Shown in pieces: positions 40,832 to 48,768 of a stretch of DNA of 64,000 bases. Made by a program: the position numbers and the translations under genes. Below the pieces are notes generated by a model. It saw only the letters and a program-made list of their open reading frames with translations, ran no database searches and was not told the origin of the DNA. Position 1 is the first letter of the stretch; each line of letters starts with the position of its first letter. This stretch comes from Clostridioides sp. ES-S-0054-01 (GTDB lineage: Bacteria; Bacillota; Clostridia; Peptostreptococcales; Peptostreptococcaceae), in contig CP067346.1 of the NCBI GenBank assembly GCA_021561035.1, forward strand, positions 3,379,001-3,443,000, given 5' to 3'.

Positions 40832-40878
40832 TTCTCATATCTAGAAATTTACCAACTTGAGAATTCTTGTTTTGAGAA
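40832..40878 (-). promoter_or_regulatory. Upstream activator sequence for the ridA promoter
   Basis: TTCTCATAT (40832-40840), GAGAA (40859-40863) and GAGAA (40874-40878) have the same order and near-identical spacing as the elements at 35808-35856. The two GAGAA cores are 15 bases apart in both. The block is about 105 bases from the -24 box. Confidence 0.72.
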
Positions 40879-40914
40879 TTTATACGTTAAAACTAGTTTT
40901 TTAATCCTAAATTA

Positions 40915-41058
40915 TCAAGTTATTATGTATGAAAGAACTATAGTTGACAATCCAACCACTATAAATAGTAAAAACTTTACCCAAACCTTATTTACTCTAG
41001 TTATCATAGAGCCTATTGAAAATATAATAGCTAAATATAATAGTAACCAAAAAATCAT
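40915..41058 (-). pseudogene. Small membrane-protein ORF, probably decayed
   Basis: A 47-codon ORF encodes two hydrophobic segments with a charged turn (MIFWLLLYLAIIFSIG ... VKFLLFIVVGLSTIVLSYIIT). Upstream in the same frame, a TGA at 41068-41070 separates it from YEVRLLKEGFVSSQQW, which reads like the natural N-terminal side. I therefore think it is a broken gene, though a short intact one is possible. The start has only a weak SD. Otherwise the gap 40553-41387 holds the ridA control region and AT-rich DNA. Confidence 0.35.
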
Positions 41059-41387
41059 CAATATCCATCACCATTGCTGAGAACTCACAAATCCCTCTTT
41101 TAATAACCTTACTTCATAGCATTATTCTTCTCATAATAAATTTATAATCTATCAGTAAATTATTATGTTGATTACCTCTCAGCAACTTTCTCCTTTCCTA
41201 TTTTTTAAATCTTTTATAGAATTGTATCATGTCTGAATGAATTTTCATACTATTAAGTCTCTTTTATAATAAAGTATTAGATCTCATTCTATGTCCAATA
41301 ATGTAAGATTGTAGTTATTTTATTGATTTTAATAAATTTATTTAATATACTTATATTAATTATTTTTTATTAGGGGGATTTTTTAAT

Positions 41388-41873
41388 ATGGGTAAAAGTG
41401 AATTAACAGCAGAAACAACAGAGGAAATGTTAAAGATATTAAGTGGTAAAGATTATAATATTGCTTGTGATTTACATGAGCTTGGTAAATCATTAGATTG
41501 CAAAATTGAACCAAAGACAGGTGCTCGTTCTTACAAGATAGTATATTCCACTAAGAAACCAAAACGTAGCCTATTTACTATAGAATGTAACGAAAAAAAA
41601 TGGAGAGTTAAAGCAAATCTTTTTCATCTAAATACATATAAAGATGCTGTAGAAGAATGTTCTAAAACTATTAAGGAAAGTATCACTAAAACTCGTACTT
41701 GTAAAAAATGTAATTCAAAGTGTATTGGTGGTTCTTCATTTAAATTAGATGGAAAGTCTTACTTGACTTGTATAGGAAGTGGTCATTATTTTGCAAATAT
41801 GGAAGAAAGCGATTGGAAAAACTTAGAAAAATTAATTACTAAAGAAAATAATATTATGCAGGAATCTATATAG
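41388..41873 (+). CDS. Hypothetical protein with Cys-rich motif
   Basis: A 161-residue soluble protein. It contains TCKKCNSKCIGGSSFKLDGKSYLTC, a CxxCxxxC plus a later Cys, which may bind zinc. The N-terminal half is basic, with KWRVKANLFHLNTYKDAVEEC. I do not recognise the family. AGGGGG stands 10 bases before the ATG and a strong terminator follows the gene. It is alone on the plus strand between two minus-strand groups. Confidence 0.6.
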   Translation: MGKSELTAETTEEMLKILSGKDYNIACDLHELGKSLDCKIEPKTGARSYKIVYSTKKPKRSLFTIECNEKKWRVKANLFHLNTYKDAVEECSKTIKESITKTRTCKKCNSKCIGGSSFKLDGKSYLTCIGSGHYFANMEESDWKNLEKLITKENNIMQESI

Positions 41874-41941
41874 TTTTTAGGGTAACTGTTGAAATATATG
41901 AGTGATACTAGATATTTAAATAAATATTGTAAAATAAAAGT

Positions 41942-41984
41942 AGTGTCTCAAAATGAACTTTTTAGTTCTCGAGACACTTTTTTG
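41942..41984 (+). terminator. Terminator after the Cys-rich protein gene
   Basis: AGTGTCTC (41942-41949) pairs with GAGACACT (41971-41978), with an inner GAACT/AGTTC, followed by TTTTTT. Confidence 0.8.
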
Positions 41985-42026
41985 TATGAAATCAAATATA
42001 TTTTCATCATTTCAACAATGAAAAAA

Positions 42027-42058
42027 AGGCTTATCTCTATTTTGAGACAAACCCTTTA
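42027..42058 (-). terminator. Terminator after the iron-sulfur flavoprotein gene
   Basis: On the minus strand AAGGGTTTGTCTC pairs, with a bulge, with GAGATAAGCCTT and runs into seven T. Confidence 0.6.
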
Positions 42059-42073
42059 TTATATACAAACACA

Positions 42074-42613
42074 CTATACCAACTTGCCCATTTCATATGC
42101 CTGTTTCATTGACTCACTTCCCTTAATATCACCTATGTGCCAAGCTCCTACACCATATACTATACCTTTTTCCTTAGAGCCATTTAAACATGATGTAAAC
42201 CCTCTAAAACCTTCTATTGTTCTTTCCATATCATCCACATTATTGTCTGCTGCTGCGACAATAAAATAGAAATCTTTATCACAAATTTCAGTATATCTAG
42301 AACAAGTTCTATCAATCATAGTTTTCATTTGTGCATTCATAGTATAAAAATAAACTGGAGTTGCCAAAACAATCACGTCTGCTTCAATCATTTTTTCAAG
42401 AATTTCTCCCATATCATCCTTCTGTGGACAACTTGCTCCTTTTTCATAACAAGCACCACATCCAGTACAATAGTTAACATCTTTATCTTTTAAAAATATT
42501 TTCTCTACTTGATTTTTAGATTCTAACACTCCTTGCATAAATTGGTCACACAATAAATCAGAATTACCGCCTTTTCTAGGACTAGCGGACACTATTAATA
42601 CATTTTTACTCAT
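42074..42613 (-). CDS. Iron-sulfur flavoprotein (NADPH-dependent FMN reductase family)
   Basis: A 179-residue flavodoxin-fold protein. SASPRKGGNSDLL is the FMN phosphate loop and ATPVYFYTMNAQMKTMIDRT is the second flavin motif. CTGCGACYEKGASC fits the CX2CX2CX4-7C [4Fe-4S] motif of Isf-type flavoproteins, which reduce O2, H2O2 or other acceptors in anaerobes. It overlaps the MerR gene by 8 bases, so the two are translated together. Confidence 0.85.
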   Translation of the reverse strand: MSKNVLIVSASPRKGGNSDLLCDQFMQGVLESKNQVEKIFLKDKDVNYCTGCGACYEKGASCPQKDDMGEILEKMIEADVIVLATPVYFYTMNAQMKTMIDRTCSRYTEICDKDFYFIVAAADNNVDDMERTIEGFRGFTSCLNGSKEKGIVYGVGAWHIGDIKGSESMKQAYEMGKLV

Positions 42614-43019
42614 AAGATACTTCCTCCAATTTTTTATTTATACTCTTGCCTAATGTCTTTTCTTTTTCAATAAGACCTTCTTCGTATCTATCAATCTTAA
42701 AATTTAATCGTTCCAAAGTTTTTTGCATTTCTTCCATTCTTTTCACTAGTTGATTTCGCTGTTCTATCAAAAGTTCTTTTCTCGCTTGGATAGTACTATT
42801 TCCTTGTTGAAACATAGCCACATATTCAATCAATGTCTCAATAGAAAGACCTGCTCTTCTCATACATTTTATAAAATTAACCCACTCACAATCTTTTTCT
42901 GTAAAAGACCTAATTCCACTTTTATTTCTACCTACAGGCGGTATCAGACCAATTCGTTCATAATATCGTAAAGTATCTGCTGAAAGTTCGTATTTTTTGC
43001 TAACTTCTGAAATCGTCAT
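42606..43019 (-). CDS. MerR-family transcriptional regulator
   Basis: A 137-residue MerR protein: N-terminal winged helix TISEVSKKYELSADTLRYYERIGLIPPVGRN followed by a long coiled coil (QARKELLIEQRNQLVKRMEEMQKTLERL). No Cys metal-binding end is present, so it probably senses redox stress or an organic ligand. It is downstream of the aldo-keto reductase gene, whose promoter has the MerR-type 19-bp spacer, and overlaps the flavoprotein gene. Confidence 0.9.
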   Translation of the reverse strand: MTISEVSKKYELSADTLRYYERIGLIPPVGRNKSGIRSFTEKDCEWVNFIKCMRRAGLSIETLIEYVAMFQQGNSTIQARKELLIEQRNQLVKRMEEMQKTLERLNFKIDRYEEGLIEKEKTLGKSINKKLEEVSYE

Positions 43020-43080
43020 ACATATATACCTCTCTTGATATTGTATAGATTAAAATATCATTAAATAATTTAAATATATT

Positions 43081-43250
43081 CTATCGAAAGTACTTATTTT
43101 GTCTATCTATAGTTAGTAACTTATCAAAATTATTGACTCTATTTATCTACAGTTAGTAAGCTATCAAAACCATTTACCTTATTTATCTACATATAATTAT
43201 TTTTCAAAATTATTTATCCTGCTTATTTACAGCTACTAATTATTTTTCAA
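43081..43250. repeat. 40-bp tandem repeat, four copies plus a partial
   Basis: Units start at 43081, 43121, 43161 and 43201, each 40 bases. The core is CTATCAAAA then TTATTTATCTACAGTTAGTA. A fifth, partial unit enters the 3' end of the aldo-keto reductase gene, so the stop codon at 43240 lies at the edge of the array. It fills the gap to the MerR gene. Confidence 0.75.
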
Positions 43251-44361
43251 AAATTTCTGCCACATTCTTTAAGGCATCTATAATTTTAATATGTTGTGGG
43301 CAACTTTCCTCACATTGTTTACATCCAATACAATCTGATGCTTTACCATAAGTCTTAGTATAGTTATTATAGTAAACCATCTGTGTTGAAAATCCAGCAT
43401 TAATAGCTTGTTTTTCTGAATTATACAATGCAAAATAGTTTGGAATAGCAATATTTTTTGGACATCCTTCTACACAATACTGACATGCAGTACATGGAAC
43501 TGCAATTGATTCATTGATAATTTCTACAGCTTCGTCTATAACATCATATTCTTCTTTTATGAATGGTTTAAAATTTTGCATATATCCTGTATTATCTAAC
43601 AATTGTTCCATATTTGACATTCCACTTAATACCATCATAACATTGTCTTTACTTGCTGCAAAACGGATTGCCCAAGATGGTATTGACATATCTGGATTAT
43701 AGTCACTCAATAACTTCTCTGCCTTTTCTGGTATCTTTGCAAGTGTGCCTCCTTTTACTGGCTCCATAACAATTACAGGTTTATTGTGCTTCTCTGCTAT
43801 CTCATAGCATTTTCTAGATTGTATACTTTCATTATCCCAGTCTAAATAGTTAATCTGTAATTGGACAAAGTCTACTTCTGGATGCTCAGTCAAGACTTTA
43901 TCTAATAATTCTGCACTATCATGAAAAGAAAAGCCAATATTCTTTATTTTTCCTTCTTTTTTCTTTTCTTCAATAAACTTAAAGCTATCAAATTTTTTGG
44001 CTACCTCATAATGTGATACACCTATATTGTGTAAAAGATAATAATCAAAATAATCTACACCACACTTTTCTAACTGTTCATTAAAAATAGTCTCTTGTTC
44101 TTCTTTTTTCTTTAAAACCATTAATGGTAGTTTTGTAGCTACAGTAAAACTATCTCTTTTGTGTCTCTTTACTAAAGATTCTCTCAACGCTATCTCACTT
44201 TTTCCCATATGGTATACATAAGCTGTATCAAAATATGTAAACCCTCTCTCTAAAAAAGTATCAACCATTTTATTTAAATATTCCATATCAATAGTTGTAA
44301 CATCATTTTCATCTTTTACTGGTAAACGCATTAATCCAAAACCTAATTTTTTTGCTTCCAT
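43240..44361 (-). CDS. Aldo-keto reductase with C-terminal ferredoxin domain
   Basis: A 373-residue enzyme. The AKR barrel has GFGLMRLP, the catalytic [13 protein letters not shown] (Asp and Tyr), and YYLLHNIG. A ferredoxin module follows with two [4Fe-4S] motifs ([12 protein letters not shown] and [12 protein letters not shown]). Such AKR-ferredoxin fusions are common in anaerobes and probably exchange electrons with ferredoxin. GGGGG and AAG stand before the ATG. The gene has a MerR-type promoter and lies upstream of a merR gene and an Isf-type flavoprotein, so the three look like a redox- or electrophile-response group. Confidence 0.9.
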   Translation of the reverse strand: MEAKKLGFGLMRLPVKDENDVTTIDMEYLNKMVDTFLERGFTYFDTAYVYHMGKSEIALRESLVKRHKRDSFTVATKLPLMVLKKKEEQETIFNEQLEKCGVDYFDYYLLHNIGVSHYEVAKKFDSFKFIEEKKKEGKIKNIGFSFHDSAELLDKVLTEHPEVDFVQLQINYLDWDNESIQSRKCYEIAEKHNKPVIVMEPVKGGTLAKIPEKAEKLLSDYNPDMSIPSWAIRFAASKDNVMMVLSGMSNMEQLLDNTGYMQNFKPFIKEEYDVIDEAVEIINESIAVPCTACQYCVEGCPKNIAIPNYFALYNSEKQAINAGFSTQMVYYNNYTKTYGKASDCIGCKQCEESCPQHIKIIDALKNVAEIFEK

Positions 44362-44435
44362 TTTCTTACTTCCCCCTTTAAGTATTCTCTATTTTAACTT
44401 GTGCTTCTAAATACTTATAAATTTTCTATAATTAT

Positions 44436-44466
44436 ACTTTACTACTTAGAGTTAACTTTAAGTCAA
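44436..44466 (-). promoter_or_regulatory. MerR-type promoter of the aldo-keto reductase gene
   Basis: TTGACT and TAAAGT are separated by 19 bases on the minus strand. The spacer carries the near-perfect palindrome ACTTAAAGTTAACTCTAAGT (44444-44463). A long spacer with a dyad is the hallmark of promoters that MerR proteins activate. Confidence 0.75.
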
Positions 44467-44688
44467 TAGTTTTTTTATTTTTTAGCTAAATATTCTAAAG
44501 ATTTATCTATTATTCATTAATTATCTAGTTCATAGTCCCTCATATATTTTTGTTAGAGTTTAAAGAATAAGCTATTTGTAATATTTTAACCTTGTAAGAT
44601 TAGTATATCAATTGAACGTTACTAATTTCAATTAATACACGCTTTTATTTCTTATATATAGCATTCTAAATTAAATATATATAGTAAA

Positions 44689-44728
44689 AATGCCCTTAAA
44701 ATCCATTTATTTAGATTTTAAAGACATT
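44689..44728 (-). terminator. Terminator after the ABC exporter operon
   Basis: AATGCCCTTAAAATC (44689-44703) pairs with GATTTTAAAGACATT (44714-44728), with two mismatches; TTTTT follows on the minus strand. With the promoter above it accounts for the gap 44362-44843. Confidence 0.7.
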
Positions 44729-44843
44729 CTCTTTATTTTTAGGCTATATTTTTAGCAACTAATTCACATATAACATAGAATATAACAACTATTCTTAAGT
44801 GAAAAATATTCATTTTTCATAGTATAGATTTAGATGTATGTCA

Positions 44844-45512
44844 TTAATTGGATATAATTTTACCATCATTAATAGTTATAATATTATCAGCACTCTCAGC
44901 TATTTCATTATTATGAGTTATCATAACTAATGTCTGTTTATATTCATTAACACAAAACTTTAATACATCCATTACTTCCCTAGTTGTTTTACTATCTAAA
45001 TTTCCAGTCGGTTCATCCGCTAATATTACTGAAGGCTTATTTGCAAGTGCTCTAGCAATTGCAACCCTTTGCTGTTGTCCACCTGATAATTCATTGGGAA
45101 ATTTCTTGATTTGCGACTTAAGACCCAATTTAATTATTAAATCTTCTATATATTCCTTATCTATCTTTTCACCACTAAGTGAAATAGGCAGTATTATATT
45201 TTCATAAACATTTATAACTGGTATTAAATTAAAACTTTGAAATATAAACCCAAATTCTTTACTTCTTATCTTAGACAGTTTATCGTCATTTAAAGTATAT
45301 AAATCTAAATTATCCATAAGTACTTTACCTGAAGTAGGTTTATCAAGCCCTGCCATACAATGAAGTAGTGTACTCTTTCCAGAACCGCTTTGACCAACTA
45401 TAGCTGTAAATTTATTAGGTTGTATTTCTAAATTAATCCCGTCAATAGCTTTAACTTCGCTATCACCCTTACCATATATTTTTCTTAAGTCTAGAGTTTT
45501 TAAAGTTTTCAT
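44844..45512 (-). CDS. ABC transporter ATP-binding protein (MacB/LolD type)
   Basis: A 222-residue ATPase with Walker A GQSGSGKS, signature LSGGQQQR and Walker B ILADEPTGNLDS. It powers the FtsX-like permease encoded just upstream on the same transcript. A TTG at 45527 is in frame, but the TGGGGG before TCGAATTT favours the ATG at 45512. The substrate is unknown; MacB-type systems move peptides, lipoproteins or antibiotics. Confidence 0.92.
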   Translation of the reverse strand: MKTLKTLDLRKIYGKGDSEVKAIDGINLEIQPNKFTAIVGQSGSGKSTLLHCMAGLDKPTSGKVLMDNLDLYTLNDDKLSKIRSKEFGFIFQSFNLIPVINVYENIILPISLSGEKIDKEYIEDLIIKLGLKSQIKKFPNELSGGQQQRVAIARALANKPSVILADEPTGNLDSKTTREVMDVLKFCVNEYKQTLVMITHNNEIAESADNIITINDGKIISN

Positions 45513-45529
45513 AAATTCGACCCCCAAAA

Positions 45530-48085
45530 TTAATCAGCATCTTTTATTCCTTCAATAATATTCATCTTTTTAAAATCTCTATTACTTGTTATTACTGCAA
45601 TTAAACATACAGTTATTGATATAATAAAAAATATTATTGATTCCTTAAGTGGAAATGTAAAAGACATAAAATGTTCTATTCCAAAGTTTATATAAGCATT
45701 ATTTTTCCAGTTTACAAATTTAATTAAGCTTATTATAGATGGAATCAAAGAAATTACAAAACTTAATATTGTATATGCTAATGCTTCATAAATAACCATT
45801 TTTTTCATATTTTTTACACTTAACCCTATTGCTCTAAGTGTTGAAATTTCTTTTCTTCTCATAATGAGACTAGTTCTTATTGTACAAAAAATATTAACTC
45901 CTGCTATTATTAAAACTAATAATATTATTGATATCTGTGATTTAATATAATTTACATTTGCTGTCTTTCCCATCTCTTTAAAACTCAATCTACTATCAAA
46001 TTTAGATAAATGTATACTGTTAGAAATTTTTTTCACTTCTTTATTTACAGTTTCATCATATGAGTCTTCTAAGTTTATGCCTAATTCAGTGTATTTCTGT
46101 TCCCCAGTAAGGTATTTAGCATGATTATTAGATGTGATAACCTCAAATTTACGACCAGGACCACCATCTCCTTTAAATGCCCAGTCAGGATTTAAGGTTG
46201 CACATACTCTTACTTTATTTTCTTTATATAAAGTTTTATTATTCTCTGTAATCGGGACTTTTATTGTTATTATATTCCCTACTTTCACATCTTTAAAAAC
46301 ATTTTCATATGTATGATCATCAACTTCGTCATAATAATAATTATATACTGCCACATTTGGATATCCATTTGTCATTTTCCCTATATCATTTAAAATCCCC
46401 TCTTGTACAAAATTTTTTAATGTCCCATTTATATAATTATTTTCATAGAATTTTAAATTCATTTCATATTCCATTGTATCATTTTCTCGTATCCCATTGT
46501 GCTTTATAAATTCTTTATTTATCTCATTCTTTTTAAACTCGAAGATTCCGCTTTCTACTTGAATCTTATTTATACTTTTTACACCATCTATATTTTGTAT
46601 TTTATTCACATCATTATCTGTATATTTTAAATTATCTACATCTGAAATTTCTGCAACAAATTCCATTGTTATATCATATTTATTGTATATATCCTCAATT
46701 TTATTACTTACCTCTTCTTGCATACTTGAAAATGTAGTTATAAATATATATCCTCCTAGTGCAATTGATATCATCGAGATAAACGCTCTACCTTTATTTC
46801 TTCCTATATTTTTAAGTCCCATAAACCCATAAAATCCAAATATTCTACTTAAAAGTTTATTTAATTTATAACTTTCTCTATATTTTTTAACCTTATCTAC
46901 TTTCTTTATAGCTTCAATAGGTGATATTATACCTATTTTCCAAATAGGTATAATACAAGAAATAATTACAGAAAATACACCTATTATTATAGCTTTCATG
47001 ATATTTGCATTACTTACATATAATTTTGGATTTATTGATGCCTGTTTATATAGTTCTATATTGTGGCTATTAATCCCTATATATGAAAATGTTACACCTA
47101 ATATTAATCCCCCAATTATACCTACAACCATTATGATTAATGCTTGATATATTATTATACATCTAACATTTTTCTTGCTTGAACCTGTTAACCTAAGTAA
47201 ACCCATTTCTCTTATTGTTTCATTTAATGTGATATTAAAAATATTAAATATGAAAATTGATGCTGTAATTATAATTAAAACTTCTCTTTTAAAAACATCT
47301 GGATTAATATTTTCTTCTATATCCATTGTTTTTACCATAAGTGGAGAATTTGGTATGCAACTATACCTTCCTATATTATTCCTTCTCATAATATTTTCAG
47401 CTTGTCCCCTAATATTTTTCCAACCAGTCTTTAAACTTAATGTACTATTATAACTAATTGTATCTTGTGGTATTATGTTATTATTTTCATCATTTTCGTA
47501 AGTAAATGCTTCAAGTTCATAAACATAGTCATAATATCCCTTTGGTTTTTCTATAACTCCTACAAGTTTAAATTCTTCATCTATAGTATAAATTTGATTA
47601 CTTCCATTTGAATCTTTATATTCCTTTTTTACTGTAAGATTTATAGTAGAATTTAATGTATCAGGTATATTCATTGCTTCTATAGCTTTTTTTTCTATTA
47701 CTATTTCGTTACTACTTTCAGGAAATCTACCTTTTATCAATTTACTAGATTTTCCTGTTAAGTAATCTTTGTTTATTGATTTTAGTAATACAGAATTTCC
47801 TTTTTTATCTGTAACACTACCTAAATTTTGTACTGTAGTAATTTTTGATACATTCTCATCACTTTTTAACTTTTCAATACTCTCTGGGTTTAAATCAGTA
47901 CATTCCACATGATATCCACCATAAAGTTTTTGTACCGCATTTAAATCATTTTTATTTTGAGAATCTTTTATAACATTCAATCCAAATATCAAGATTACAC
48001 CTAATACAACACCTAGTATCAAAAGTGAAGTTCTAATCCTATTTTTTCTTAAATATGCAAGTGACATCTTTAAGTATATTCCCAT
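45530..48085 (-). CDS. MacB/FtsX-like ABC transporter permease
   Basis: An 851-residue protein with a tandem FtsX layout. One N-terminal membrane helix is followed by a large outside domain (about 40-265), three helices (about 270-390), a further helix and second outside domain, and three C-terminal helices (from about 710). GLLRLTGSSKKNVR and ISTLRAIGLSVKNMKK are the characteristic FtsX motifs after the helices. AAGGAGGGGG precedes the ATG. The leader contains the LytTR-like repeats and hairpin shared with the lipoprotein gene at 37.5 kb. Confidence 0.88.
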   Translation of the reverse strand: MGIYLKMSLAYLRKNRIRTSLLILGVVLGVILIFGLNVIKDSQNKNDLNAVQKLYGGYHVECTDLNPESIEKLKSDENVSKITTVQNLGSVTDKKGNSVLLKSINKDYLTGKSSKLIKGRFPESSNEIVIEKKAIEAMNIPDTLNSTINLTVKKEYKDSNGSNQIYTIDEEFKLVGVIEKPKGYYDYVYELEAFTYENDENNNIIPQDTISYNSTLSLKTGWKNIRGQAENIMRRNNIGRYSCIPNSPLMVKTMDIEENINPDVFKREVLIIITASIFIFNIFNITLNETIREMGLLRLTGSSKKNVRCIIIYQALIIMVVGIIGGLILGVTFSYIGINSHNIELYKQASINPKLYVSNANIMKAIIIGVFSVIISCIIPIWKIGIISPIEAIKKVDKVKKYRESYKLNKLLSRIFGFYGFMGLKNIGRNKGRAFISMISIALGGYIFITTFSSMQEEVSNKIEDIYNKYDITMEFVAEISDVDNLKYTDNDVNKIQNIDGVKSINKIQVESGIFEFKKNEINKEFIKHNGIRENDTMEYEMNLKFYENNYINGTLKNFVQEGILNDIGKMTNGYPNVAVYNYYYDEVDDHTYENVFKDVKVGNIITIKVPITENNKTLYKENKVRVCATLNPDWAFKGDGGPGRKFEVITSNNHAKYLTGEQKYTELGINLEDSYDETVNKEVKKISNSIHLSKFDSRLSFKEMGKTANVNYIKSQISIILLVLIIAGVNIFCTIRTSLIMRRKEISTLRAIGLSVKNMKKMVIYEALAYTILSFVISLIPSIISLIKFVNWKNNAYINFGIEHFMSFTFPLKESIIFFIISITVCLIAVITSNRDFKKMNIIEGIKDAD

Positions 48086-48243
48086 AAATCCCCCTCCTTT
48101 TTAAGATTAAGTTATTATCAAAAAATTCTATTATTAAATACTTTGTACAATAATATTACTATTGATTATTTCTTATTTTTATTTATATACTTTATTGTTA
48201 GTTTAAAAGTTAAGCACATATCTCTTACACATATCTTCTAAAA

Positions 48244-48288
48244 AATAAAGATGTTAACTTTTTTTATTACAAAGATAGCATCCTTATT
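48244..48288 (-). terminator. Leader hairpin (possible attenuator) of the ABC exporter
   Basis: AATAAAGATGTTAACTT (48244-48260) pairs imperfectly with AAAGATAGCATCCTTATT (48271-48288), partly through G-U pairs in RNA, and ends in T-rich sequence. It is the counterpart of the hairpin at 37608-37652. Confidence 0.55.
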
Positions 48289-48307
48289 TTTTAGTATCAA
48301 TATATAT

Positions 48308-48337
48308 GACCCAACTAGTAGCTTAATCGACCCAATT
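48308..48337 (-). promoter_or_regulatory. LytTR-like direct repeats, copy 2
   Basis: On the minus strand AATTGGGTC and AGTTGGGTC are 21 bases apart. The flanking 60 bases, with TATATATTGATACTAAAAAA, match copy 1 at 37672-37701. The rest of the gap 48086-48768 is AT-rich; a possible -10 (TATAAT, 48619-48624) may serve the plus-strand surface-protein gene. Confidence 0.6.
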
Positions 48338-48768
48338 GTCAGTATTTTGATCCAATAGTATATATAGATTTAGTATAATTTTATATAGCTTCTACTTTAG
48401 GGTAATATCTTTTAATTACTTTCACCAACCTTCAAGTCTAAATATGAGAATAAATTTAATAGCTTTTTTATTTTTTATAAATATCTTTGAAGTCTATACA
48501 CTCTAAAATAACTAATAAAAATACATAAAACCTACACTCATAAAATATAATTTATTTTATAACACATCTATTTTCCCAATATAAACTCCTGTAAAAACTT
48601 TTTCCCATTAAATTATGGTATAATATTGAATGTAAAAATAAAAAATTTATATTAAATAATCTTATCTGTTAATTTTAAGATGTTACATCTAATAGTAACT
48701 TGACTTTAAGATTATACTTTACTAAGTAACACTAAATAACAAAATTTTAAAGATTGTGAGGTAAAAAT

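Noticed and set aside
40751..41080. 109-codon plus-strand ORF upstream of the Cys-rich protein gene
   Set aside because: Starts at a GTG without a ribosome binding site, overlaps the ridA enhancer, and has biased composition only.
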